A DNA stretch of 64,000 bases, taken from assembly GCA_017933935.1 (NCBI GenBank), contig JADWQK010002063.1, positions 4,278,001 through 4,342,000 of the forward strand. The letters run 5' to 3'. Origin of the DNA: Sesamia nonagrioides. Taxonomy: Eukaryota > Arthropoda > Insecta > Lepidoptera > Noctuidae. Shown piece by piece: positions 55,565 through 64,000 of this stretch. A model generated the notes under the pieces. The model was not told the origin of the DNA. It worked only from the letters and a program-made list of their open reading frames with translations, and ran no database searches. Each line of letters begins with the position of its first letter. Positions within the stretch are counted from its first letter, which is position 1. The position numbers and the translations under genes were made by a program.

Positions 55565-55790
55565 CTAGTTTCCGCCTGCGGCGTCGTCCGCGTGGAATTC
55601 GGTTATATCGCGCTTATTAGATTTTCTCGTGGGACAATTTTTCCGAGATAAAGAGTACTCTATTATATAATCCGAACTTCTAACTTTACGCCTGCAAAAT
55701 TTCAAAGCAATCGTTTCAGTGGTTACGTTACGGCGTGAAAGCGGAACAAACAAACTCACTTTCCCATTTATAATATTAGTAACCATCACC
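55565..55790 (-). mobile_element. Helitron-like element
   Basis: CTAGTTTCCGCCTGCGGCGT at the left, TTTATAATATTAGTAA at the right, interior as in 50118. Confidence 0.72.
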
Positions 55791-55815
55791 AAACTGGTAT
55801 GAAACTAACAATATT

Positions 55816-55991
55816 TTTGTTTTCCCTGGGGAATATTAAATTTTTCCGCGATAAAAAGTACCCTATTATTTAAACCGGACTACTAACTTTACGCCTGCAA
55901 AATTTCAAAACAATCGGTTCAGTAGTAACGGCGTGAAAGCGGAAGAAACAAACAAACAAACTCACTTTCCGATTTATAATATTAGTAAGGA
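55816..55991 (-). mobile_element. Helitron-like element, missing its CTAG end
   Basis: Begins within the family interior (CCCTGGGGAATATTAAATTT) and continues to ATTTATAATATTAGTAAGGA. It is in tandem with the preceding copy. Confidence 0.68.
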
Positions 55992-56179
55992 TACTCTCAA
56001 GAATTGATAAATTATTTTATGTTACACATTTCTTAAATTAAAATCATAATAAATGTGTCAAGTCACGTTACTAACTAATACCACTATAAATCTCTTCCGT
56101 AATTCTGTGGCCCTAGTATCATATCAGCCTACCGCAGATGGAGTTTTGTCTCATAACTTCCGAACATACAGAGATAGGA

Positions 56180-56565
56180 TTAAAAAAACATGTTTTTAAA
56201 AAATATCAAACTAAAAAGTTAAAAATAATTTTAAAAAAAGCGTGAGGCGCTTTGTGCCATAATTTTTGTATATTAAGCGCCTCACGCTTTTTTTTAAAAA
56301 TATTTTTACTTTTTAGTTTGTTTTTTTTTAAAAGCATGTTTTTTTAGTTCTTTAAACTATATTTATTTTCCACTTTTTAGTTCGATATTCTTTAAAAACG
56401 AACGAACGAACGTATTGAAAACGGTGAGACATTTTACAGTAATGAGCCGCTCACTCGTAGTCCAAAGAGTTAGAAACGGACAAACAAACAAACAAGCAAG
56501 CAAGCAAATAAGCAAGCAAGCAAACATACAAGTGAAGCTAATAAAAAGCATGTAAAAAACCCTTC
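56180..56565 (-). mobile_element. Palindrome-bearing repeat 'P', copy 2
   Basis: Inverse of 38575-38960: stem AAAGCGTGAGGCGCTT (~56238) with AAGCGCCTCACGCTTT (~56275), then AACGAACGAACGAACG, CTCACTCGTAGTCCAAAGAG and a (AAGC)n/(AAAC)n run. Confidence 0.75.
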
Positions 56566-56651
56566 CAATACCGTTTGATATCACCAAAAATAGCCGCGCC
56601 CTTGATATAGGTACTTACTACAACAATCATTTTATAACCAACTGTAGCTAA

Positions 56652-57635
56652 CAGTGGCGAAGGGTGAAATTTTGACAAAGGGAAGCCGGTCCAAAAAAAT
56701 AAACACTTAAACACTTACCTACTGCAGGATATCTTGGAGGAGGTCTTCAGATAAGAATAGTATTAAAAGCCCCACCTTCACCATACAAAAAAGGACTGAT
56801 GATTTGATAACAGTGTCTTTCAAGTATGATAAAAGCGGCAGCAAAAGAAAAAAAAAGCCTTTTTCGACGTGCATCTCCATACCACACATGCATGCTTGTT
56901 AGTAAGTACTAAGTTAAGTACCTATTGTTAGGGAATAAGAGTCAAGAAAAAATAAAATAAAAAATTACAAAAATAATAGTGTTAAAAACCGAACCACACA
57001 AACACCGATCCAAAACCAACAAAAATATTAAGCAAAAATAAAGCAAATTATACACAATCACAACGTTATTTATATTGTAATGCAATGCGTCTGTTTTTTT
57101 TAACAAAATGAGCTAAAATGATGTTATAAAAATTCGGATTACTTTTCATTTTATTAAGCAAATTTTTTTTAATTGACATGATAGCCAAATCGGACAATCT
57201 CTGCTCTTTTTGGCAGTTTCGCACATATGTGTGAATGCGTTTTAAAGCAGAAAATGACCGCTCAGCTGAACGCATCAGCCTATCTTTTCTCAAAAATTAC
57301 GGACGGTTAGCGAACATTAGAAAGAGATGTCTGACACGCTCTGTCTCTTTTCGCCTCATAGTAAAACGTTGGCCGAGATAAGCTGTAATTCGTCGAGTTA
57401 CCTTTAATGTAATTTAGGTACGAAAAATTTAAGCGCTGATTAATTTACGACTATAAAATGAAATGTGATACTTAGGGTATTGCTAAGAATTACTATTGCT
57501 ATTGTAAATCGCGCAGGCATTTGATTAATAATACTTTGTTAATGAAATAGAATGTAAATACTTTTGTATGAATATGGAACTGATTTTTGAAAGGTAACCC
57601 GGTGGGAATCGGCTTGTATGGACTCTTCGCCACTG
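56652..57635 (-). mobile_element. Complete 984-bp hAT deletion derivative
   Basis: Ends CAGTGGCGAAG and CTTCGCCACTG are perfect inverses, and the 8-bp duplication GTAGCTAA is perfect (56644-56651, 57636-57643), as hAT integration predicts. The interior keeps a transposase C-terminus on the minus strand (57066-57293); the DNA-binding and catalytic regions are gone. Confidence 0.95.
57066..57293 (-). pseudogene. hAT transposase C-terminal dimerisation domain remnant
   Basis: The 75-codon minus frame contains SAERSFSALKRIHTYVRN, then EQRLSDLAIMSIKKNLLNKM, and ends RRIALQYK-stop. The ERSFSxLKxIxTYxRN...RLxxLAxxSI pattern is the hAT family dimerisation (hATC) motif, close to ZMYM1-like transposases. 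In active elements this domain closes a protein of several hundred residues; the rest is deleted. The retained stop and following 3' region to the TIR fit a simple internal deletion. Confidence 0.88.
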
Positions 57636-57643
57636 GTAGCTAA

Positions 57644-58400
57644 TCTAAATATAGTCGACAACATAACGCAACGCCTAATAATCACACGTCCATACCGGCT
57701 ACAAACAGGACAGACCGCAAATTTCCAAGCAATATTAGGCTATCTGTAGTCTACTAGTACAGTGTAGTATGTAGGTATTATACCACCTAGACATTCTGCA
57801 CTGAAACTCAATAACCAAACGACCATGACGAAACAGTACCTAAGTAGCTAATAATAATATACCATCGCTTGATTCTCACAGAATAAGGAGTAAATGGAAG
57901 ATCTTTTTAACTTTTGCGAGTTTTTCATTCTGAGAATATTGCTTGATGCTTCAACCCTAGGGGGTAATCGCGCTAAATAAAATAGTAGAAGTTGAAGTCT
58001 TATTTGTATTTAATTCAGTTAAATTTATGGTTTAGTTTCGATCACATTTCGTATCACGCTTAACAACTTCGGTTGAAGTAAAATCAATGTAGGTATGAGT
58101 GATACATTTCGTCAGATATAATAATTAAAACTAATTGAATTATAAGAAAACCTAATCGTTTAAACGTAAGTTTGACATGGCATAGACAAAGTTAGCTTTG
58201 TTTAACTTTTTCATTTGACAGCGTAACCTTTCCAATTGCGATTCAGTTATGGTTAAACCATACGTCAAAAGGTTAGCGCGATACGAAACATAACAAAAGT
58301 TATGGTTTGGTTGCGATCCAATTCTGTTTTGTTTGGGTTCTGGTTGGTTGTCAGAAGCTGTTCAAGCATAATATCTGATTAACTGTATTAATTTGCCGCA
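57644..58400. other. Unassigned
   Basis: Near 58170-58310 short inverse words (GGTTAAACCATACGTCAAAAGG, ACAAAAGTTATGGTTTGG) suggest an old TIR element, but ends could not be defined. Confidence 0.35.
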
Positions 58401-58404
58401 AATG

Positions 58405-58550
58405 ATATACAAGGTGAAGGAAAACATCTTGAGGAATCCTAGACTTTCAGTCTGAAATCGCAACTCGTATTGAGAAAGCGTGGTGATTACGCTCAATCCT
58501 TCTCTGTGTGAGAGGAGACCTGTGCCCAGCAGTGGGACGTTAAAAAGGTT
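58405..58550 (+). mobile_element. tRNA-derived SINE 'D', 3' part
   Basis: GGTGAAGGAAAACATCTTGA, AGCGTGGTGATTACGCTCAA, GAGACCTGTGCCCAGCAGTG, then GTTGATGATGAA at the end. No head. Confidence 0.78.
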
Positions 58551-58714
58551 GATGATGAAATGGTAAGTATACAAGTGTAAGTTCTTAGCTCAATGCTCAG
58601 CTCCTTTTAACATCCCTTTACATTGCTCAGCTATTTGCGTAATTTGGATCAAAGGAAAGTCATATAAATGCTCAAACAATTTATACTTTGACTCATATTA
58701 TCAGCTTTGGAATC

Positions 58715-58764
58715 ACTGACAATACAATCGTCTTGGCGATTGCCAAGACGATTGTATTGTCAGT
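58715..58764. repeat. Perfect 23-bp hairpin with a 4-base loop
   Basis: ACTGACAATACAATCGTCTT...GGC pairs exactly with 58742-58764; the loop is GATT. Confidence 0.9.
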
Positions 58765-58768
58765 AATT

Positions 58769-58838
58769 AAGTAAGTATAATACATATAAAGGTGCTAAGT
58801 AGATTTACTTAGCACCTATAGATGTATTATACTTACTT
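58769..58838. repeat. Second hairpin: 17-bp and 12-bp stems
   Basis: AAGTAAGTATAATACAT (58769-58785) pairs with 58822-58838 and AGGTGCTAAGTA (58790-58801) with 58806-58817. Again the loop is GATT. It starts four bases after the previous hairpin. Confidence 0.9.
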
Positions 58839-59044
58839 TCATACTCCTATGTATTGTATCATCACTCCATTAGCAAACTATTCTGTGTTCAGTTGTCCAC
58901 ATAATGCGGATGTTTCCCGCGCTCAACTTAAACTAACTTCCGGTTCCGGTGTAATCGCATTTCCTTTGTTTCTGGCGGCGCCGGTGAAAATGTTTGCATT
59001 TAAAAATAGAATGTGAAATTTGTCGATAAAGTGGTCATTTTCAC

Positions 59045-59145
59045 TCAGTTTTTTTTAAATGAATTAGCTCTTAATAAACTAGCGCGCTTTACCATCACTG
59101 CTTACCATCAGGCGGGATTGTGGTCTAGTTCATAATTTTATAAAA
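59045..59145 (+). mobile_element. LINE L/repeat T tail fragment
   Basis: TCTTAATAAACTAGCGCGCT ... CAGGCGGGATTGTGG, with a 14-base deletion in the tail and a short A-run. Confidence 0.75.
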
Positions 59146-59154
59146 AAATAATGT

Positions 59155-59570
59155 GTTCTACGATCCGGATGAAGCGTTTTCATCACCTTTAATACCACTT
59201 ACATCGAAGGTCTGGAACAATTTGACTGAGGCCGTCTTCCCGTCTGATTACAATCTCTGTGTCTTCAAGGATAAATAATAATAATAAATTGATTTATTAA
59301 ATGACAACAAAGGTCCAATGGTTAGTAACTTATCTACTAAGGGTTAGTAATACTTAAAAACTAATCAAGACTGCCGCACAAGCAACGCTAACCAGTGCCT
59401 TAGTTAGCACTGGCGCATTTAACTTGTCGGCCATGGTTTGTAGGATACTGAAAAAAAAAGTAGATAAGGTAGGTAGTAAAGTAGATAGGTTCTTAATAGA
59501 CTAGTACAGGCTACCATCAAGGATTGCATCACTGCTTACTATTAGGCGGGATCGCACTAGTTTATAACTT
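59155..59570 (+). mobile_element. LINE 'L' 3' end interrupted by ~205 bp
   Basis: Codons IRMKRFSSPLIPLTSKVWNN and EAVFPSDYNLCVFKD (59160-59270). An AT-rich insertion follows (59275-59478), then the L tail (TTCTTAATAGACTAGTACAG ... CACTAGTTTATAACTTTAAA). Confidence 0.72.
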
Positions 59571-61367
59571 TAAAAAAACCTAGATTCAAATCTCGTTGCT
59601 ATCACTTTCATGACGGCCGACAAATTATTCGGCCGCTTTGTGGCGGTCATAATTATAATATATCTAACGAGCTTCAAAACTGTAAAGTGCTTATAAAGAA
59701 AAAACTTAGGTACCAAATAAAATAAAAAGAAAAATATTTTGTTTTCCTTACTATCAATAATCAAAACCTTCGTTAGAAAAACGAAGGTCATTTTAGCCTT
59801 TTGAACGCCCATCTATATAATACGCGATGTGTCCTCCTGCGCCACACTACAAATGTATAACGTATGCATAGTAAAACGTAGGGATGGGATTAGTGTCCTA
59901 TCGACAAATAATATTATACATTTAAAATAATGTTTATTCACCAATTTACGAAGCTAAATAAAAACTGTAATCGTAATTTCATATTTTATTTTATTTCATA
60001 AAAAAAAACAATATGAAAACCTGGATATATTCCCCACAATAAAGAAAAGAATTTTAAATTTATTAGACGTGTGTTCTACAAGGCACATCCCTATTTGTCT
60101 CCAAATGTAATCCTTCTACTTCATATCAAGTAGTTGGCGCTCGAGGCACGTCAAAATCCTTTCTGTTCTAGGGATGTCTAGATTTCTATGGTATATATTT
60201 TATATTCACTGTGGTCGAGTTACACGTGCATAAACTCAACCGATTCCTGCATAATTTATTTCGTTTACTTACAACAAATACAATTAATAGAAGCTAAATA
60301 CGTGGTTTTCTACGTTTTAAAAAATAAAATAAAATGGAGGGTAAGTGTCTGTTTTACACAAGACCTTTTTTTTAAATGGTGTCGCTAAATACTCGCAATT
60401 ATTTTTCTGGTTTGTAGAAACTAATAGAAAACTGAAGAAAATTCCTTAAACGGAAGTTGACGACTTAACGGAATGTCAAGACGACGAACTATTTCAAAAT
60501 TCTGATTCAGACTTGAACAACTCGCAATAATTCGTCATATTCACAGTAACAATTTTTTTTTATAAGGACACGTGCGCTAACTCAAGATGTAAACATTGCA
60601 CTACACTAAAATGCACAGTCACTATAACCTTGAAACCCGTCCGCTTATGACGTCACAGATTTCCTTCTATACACGTCGGTGGCGCGTACGGACCGCTAAC
60701 TAACTAACTTTGTAGGGATGGGTTTTTCAAACGGGGTTTCACTATCGACATTGATTAGAAAACCTATTAATTCTTGATTAAGGTGAATAAAACCTAGTTT
60801 AAAGTATACAATATTTATAAAATATTATATATTTACGTCATTTTCTTGCAATAATAGTATTTATGATCATTTCGACGAGATGAAATATAGCGAGGTCTTC
60901 GTCGTGTCCCATCACTGGCTTACTTGATATCAAGTAATTGGCGCTGGGGGCATTAAAATATTTTCTGGCGTTTTTGTTTCTATTGAAAATTAAACAAATA
61001 AGAACTTATTATGCGTGAAAAAGTTAAAAATATGGTTGATAACAGGGCAAATTTCCATAAAAACAAAATAAAAGGTCTTGTAAAAGTCGTAAATTTATTT
61101 TATACTGTGATTACTTCTAATCAAGTAGTGGCGCTGAGGGCACGAAAATCTCGAACTTGTATAGAAGTGAATGGCGTTCAAAAGGTTAGCTAAAATAAAA
61201 TAAAATCATAAACCTTCGTTACAAAAATGAAGGTCATTTTAGCTAAAATGGCGGTAAAATGATTAAGGATAAATTACAGTATAAATCAACTTCTTGTATT
61301 CAAAACTCAGAAAGGACAAATTAAATTTCACAGAAACCATTTTTTCTTTTCCATTTTTTATTAATTC
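59571..61367. other. Interval with local repeats and weak gene-like signals
   Basis: CAAGTAGTTGGCGCTCGAGGCAC-like blocks occur at 60128, 60930 and 61118. CCTTCGTTAGAAAAACGAAGGTCATTTTAG occurs at 59766 and a variant at 61210. GTAGGGATGGG occurs at 59879 and 60713. These point to fragments of one or two unnamed elements. No complete gene is visible. Confidence 0.4.
60341..60416 (+). other. Candidate 76-bp intron
   Basis: A consensus donor GTAAGTGT after ATGGAGG and an acceptor TTTCTGGTTTGTAG. Splicing would give MEETNRKLKKIP then an in-frame stop. The frame beyond the stop (TEVDDLTECQDDELFQ, NSDSDLNNSQ-stop) looks protein-like. A decayed gene or transposon exon is possible; chance is not excluded. 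Confidence 0.25.
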
Positions 61368-61462
61368 TTAACTCATACTTCCCTTTGGTGGCAAACCACC
61401 TGCACCTTTCATGTATTCCTTCATCAGTTTATTAGGTCCCCACTCAGATTTGGAGCCGATTT
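61368..61462 (-). other. Candidate terminal coding exon, ~30 residues
   Basis: On the minus strand, after an AG at 61463-61464, a frame reads IGSKSEWGPNK, LMKEYMKGAGGLPPKGSMS and stops at 61368-61370. A canonical AATAAA lies ~6 bases downstream (61357-61362). Composition and the Gly/Pro/Lys-rich end look like a real small protein terminus. I do not recognise the family, and the polypyrimidine tract is weak. Confidence 0.35.
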
Positions 61463-61499
61463 CTCAAATAAGGTTTCTCGTAAAGAAATGAACCTGAAA

Positions 61500-61570
61500 C
61501 TCAAAGTATTTATTTCAAATAAACCAATTACAGACACATTTGAACTATTAAGAAGTTGGTCAGTCAAAAA
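61500..61570 (-). mobile_element. Fragment of the AGGGTTCCGTACC MITE interior
   Basis: AAAGTATTTATTTCAAATAA, ACCAATTACAGACACATTTG and AAGTTGGTCAGTCA match the interior seen at 28690-28760 and 29605-29680. Confidence 0.6.
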
Positions 61571-61860
61571 GATGGGAGTCTACCTTTCTAAAGCGTATTA
61601 TAAAGGTCTTAACACACTTAAATGACTCTGCTCCAACACCGCTCCCACCCAACATCGCCCTAAGACGACTGCTCGCAGTCCACGTGGCGACAGCTAGCAG
61701 GCGTCCACGGGGTGACTATTAGCTGACGTCCAACTGTCCACTCCTCGACGGCTCTAGCCTTTCGCATTGATACAGTTCACGATCGGATTCTATTAAAGCA
61801 ATTCGTCTTTTTTACAATGTCCCTATTTACAACGTGCGAACTAGCAATTTTTTTTTTATA

Positions 61861-61985
61861 TAAATTATAAACTAGCGCTTGACCGCAATCCCGCCTGATA
61901 GTAAGCAATGACGCAATCGTTGATGGTAAAGCGCACTAGTTTATTAAGAGCCTATTCACTCTAGCCTTAAAGATACTCAAATTGC
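61861..61985 (-). mobile_element. LINE 'L' tail with last codons
   Basis: Reversed L tail (ACTAGCGCTTGACCGCAATC) followed by TTCACTCTAGCCTTAAAGAT and CTCAAATTG, the last ~12 codons of the L frame. Confidence 0.82.
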
Positions 61986-61988
61986 TAA

Positions 61989-62175
61989 TTGCTTTTGCAC
62001 TTGACGATGAAGAGAGCAACGCAAAAAATAATAGAGGAAGATTTTGGGTTGACCAGCGGCGACGACGCGGGCGCCGGTGCGGCGACTGCTAGCAGTCTGC
62101 GCGTGGACGCCGCGCCGACCGCTAGGCAACAACGAGCGACCAGCGAGGCGTCAGCTACCGAGCAGTCTGACGGCG
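61989..62175 (+). other. GC-rich coding-like fragment
   Basis: Wedged between a LINE L end and a Helitron-like element. The frame reads MKRATQKIIEEDFGLTSGDD, then AGAGAATASSLRVDAAPTAR and EASATEQSDGG, and then runs into the Helitron-like repeat. It is far more GC-rich than its flanks and shows no stop. An Ala/Ser-rich linker from a captured gene or a transposon ORF is possible; no domain is recognised. Confidence 0.35.
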
Positions 62176-62369
62176 GTAAAGTAACTCTATCTATCTGTCT
62201 GTCTGTCTGTTACGCTTTCCCGCTTAAACCTCTCAACCGATTTTGATGACATTTGGCACAGACAATCTTTAGACTCAAATCTTTTTCAAAATTTGATATT
62301 CCCGAGGGAAATCTAAAAAGAGCGATATAACCGAATTCTACGCTGGCGGAGCCGCGGGCGGAAAGCTAG
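62176..62369 (+). mobile_element. Helitron-like element, 5'-truncated, first of a pair
   Basis: Begins inside the element at GTAAAGTAACTCTATC and ends GCGGGCGGAAAGCTAG. Lacks the TC start and has a ~30-bp deletion. Confidence 0.75.
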
Positions 62370-62568
62370 TATTATAAATGCCAAAGTAACTCTGTCGGTC
62401 TGTCTGTTACGCTTTCACGTCTAAACTACTGAACTGATTTTATTGAAATTTGGTACAAAGGTAGAGTTGAGCTTGAGAAATAACATCGGATAGTTTTGAT
62501 TCTAGAGTTCTCTTGGAAACGCGATAAAACCAAACTCCACGTGGGCGAAGCCGCGGGCAGAATGCTAG
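62370..62568 (+). mobile_element. Helitron-like element, second of a pair
   Basis: TATTATAAATGCCAAAGTAA to GCGGGCAGAATGCTAG^T. It belongs to a different subfamily from its neighbour (ACTACTGAACTGATTTTATT). Confidence 0.72.
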
Positions 62569-62884
62569 TGTAAAATATATCTAAAGTGGAATGTTTAAAG
62601 CCCATATTTGAATTATATTCTTTTTGCCGGGTGGGAGCAGACAGGGCCGCGCCGCCCCTGTGTGCGAAGTGTGCGGCGCACACAGGCGCCAAGTCAATAG
62701 GGGCGCTGCGCCGCCTTTGCAACATTAATTATTTTTGTTACCTAAATTATTGTGTTTTATGTAGTGGAGTATCGATAAGTAAGTATGTAAAATAGGCGCA
62801 ACATAGACCTTGTAAACAACAAAACATAGTATAGATAGTCAAAAAAAAAAAAAAACAATTGAATTTAACAATCATTTGATTGAA
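62569..62884. other. GC-rich patch in an otherwise unassigned stretch
   Basis: 62640-62715 (GCCGCGCCGCCCCTGTGTGC) is GC-rich and contains a GTGTGCGG/CGCACAC self-complementary core. Function unknown. Confidence 0.4.
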
Positions 62885-63272
62885 AGTTTTTTTTTATAAC
62901 TTAGAGCTTGACCGCAATCCCACCTGATGGTAAGCAGTGATGCGATCATTGATGGTAAAGCGCGCTAGTTTAGTAAGAGCCCTCTACACCCACACTCACC
63001 CACTCTAACCTCCACTCACACCAGGCACCCTAGCCGCTAGCCTAGTAGCTAGGCACTCTAGCCTTGAAGACACTCAAATTGTAATGTGACGGAAACACCG
63101 TCGATGGAAAATTGTTCCAGTACCTCGATGTACGCGGTATAAAAGAGGAAGCGAAACGCTTCGTCCGGGTCGCAGTGGTGTCTACAACGTAAGGGTGGAA
63201 ACTCGCCGTACGACGGGTTGTCCGATGGTGGAACGGGGATGGGGGAATTAAATCATGACATTCCCTTCCAAT
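62885..63272 (-). mobile_element. LINE 'L' 3' end with an insertion
   Basis: Reversed L tail, then ~60 bp of CACCC-rich sequence, then minus-strand codons LSVFKAR, SRYWNNFPSTVFPSHYNL, RTKRFASSFIPRT and CHDLIPPSPFHHRTTRRTAS. Decayed. Confidence 0.85.
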
Positions 63273-63316
63273 TTCAATCCCCGTGTTTTCACGATAAGTG
63301 ATAGTAATCATGATGA

Positions 63317-63817
63317 AAAAATAAATTATCTGGTCACCAGAATCTAATAGGAAAAAGAAAACAAGAAGAAGAACGTAATAAAAATGCAACTAAAATAAGT
63401 AAATATGTTACGGCTCTACCACCCACTTCCACACAATCATTAAAGACAGAAACCAATCATGTTATCGATAAAAGTGTTATTAAATCTGATTCAAAAAACG
63501 CTTCAAGCAGAGGTATGTACTTTTTATTTTGATTTTTCTATACAAATAAATATAACTTCTGTTTGGGGATTTTTTAAAAATGCTTTTTTTTGCAATTTTG
63601 AATATAAAAATTGACTTTTTTGTCGACCGTTTTAGTGCTTAGACGGAAGGATTGAAGGAATAGACAGCATTTCCTGGCTTTCTATCCAATTACCGATACA
63701 ACTGGCGCTGGATTAACGTCATTTATTATAGAAAAACTAGATAACATTAATTTGGCTATAAATAATTTAAGGGGGCAGGGTTATGATAATGGATCAAATA
63801 TGCACGGCCTAAATTAA
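63317..63817 (+). pseudogene. Decayed hAT / ZMYM1-like transposase
   Basis: Two coding blocks in plus orientation. Block 1 (63317-63512): KNKLSGHQNLIGKRKQEEER, NKNATKISKYVTALPPTSTQ and IDKSVIKSDSKNASSR, then a donor-like GTATGT. A lysine-rich start of the form KLSGxQ...KRKxEEE is usual in ZMYM1-like hAT proteins. Block 2 (63671-63817): FLAFYPITDTTGAGLTSFII, EKLDNINLAINNLRGQGYDN and GSNMHG, which matches the conserved DTTGA...RGQGYDNGxNM segment of these transposases. The zinc finger and most of the catalytic region between the blocks are deleted and block 2 ends in a stop. Confidence 0.82.
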
Positions 63818-64000
63818 AACTTATAAAAAATTACCTGCGCTCCACAATGAGTCACGAAAGATTCACGAACGGAATTGATTTACCTATTCAGTATCCTAAT
63901 TCCTAAATTTTCTCCAGTTTTGTACACTTGATAATATTTCAGTCAAAATAAACAATTTCAAATATTCGTTAAGAATTTAAATTAGTTTTTTATGAAGCTA
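63818..64000. other. No recognisable feature to the window end
   Basis: May contain more of the hAT element, but no frame could be matched. Confidence 0.4.

Noticed and set aside
58715..58838. Twin hairpins called as microRNA genes
   Set aside because: Perfect stems with 4-base loops are unlike typical animal miRNA precursors. Without small-RNA data they are reported only as hairpins.

Overview
The window looks like AT-rich, intron-like or intergenic DNA from a moth or butterfly (Lepidoptera). The evidence is the repeat content: RTE-type LINE 3' ends with (TGA)n or (GAA)n tails, Helitron-like elements with A^TC...CTAG^T ends, tRNA-derived SINEs, and hAT, pogo-like, mariner-like and piggyBac-like non-autonomous DNA elements. 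No complete host protein-coding gene is visible. Family names come from recognised motifs and were not checked against a repeat library.

Layout. 0-12 kb: LINE and SINE fragments, a mariner-like MITE and Helitron-like copies. 12-13 kb: a 927-bp near-perfect palindrome lying in the tail of an RTE insertion. 14-17 kb: two retro-insertions in overlapping target sites, then a three-level nest (MITE, Helitron-like element, LINE with a 312-codon reverse transcriptase frame). 16.7-24.3 kb: several TIR elements, including two mariner-like MITEs, a TTAA-flanked MITE and foldback palindromes. 26-30 kb: SINE-in-SINE insertion, a GC-rich LINE 3' region and a MITE with the TIR AGGGTTCCGTACC. 32-38 kb: SINEs, and a pogo/Tigger-like deletion derivative that keeps a transposase start and carries a SINE with a perfect 20-bp target duplication. 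41.7-42.3 kb: the only promising host-gene signal, a GC-rich ATG-free block that can be read as two 5' UTR exons on the minus strand. 43-56 kb: Helitron-like copies, LINE fragments and RTE ends. 56.6-57.6 kb: a complete 984-bp hAT derivative with an 8-bp duplication. 58.7 kb: two perfect hairpins. 60-61.5 kb: two weak gene-like exon signals. 61.9-63.8 kb: LINE and Helitron-like pieces, then a decayed hAT/ZMYM1-like transposase.

How the parts relate. The LINE called 'L' here shares its last ~110 bp with a non-coding repeat ('T'), the pattern of a non-autonomous passenger. SINE family 'A' ends in the same (TGA)n tail as the RTE elements. One copy is fused to an RTE 3' end. Most insertions are 5'-truncated and many keep legible target-site duplications, so their relative order can be read.
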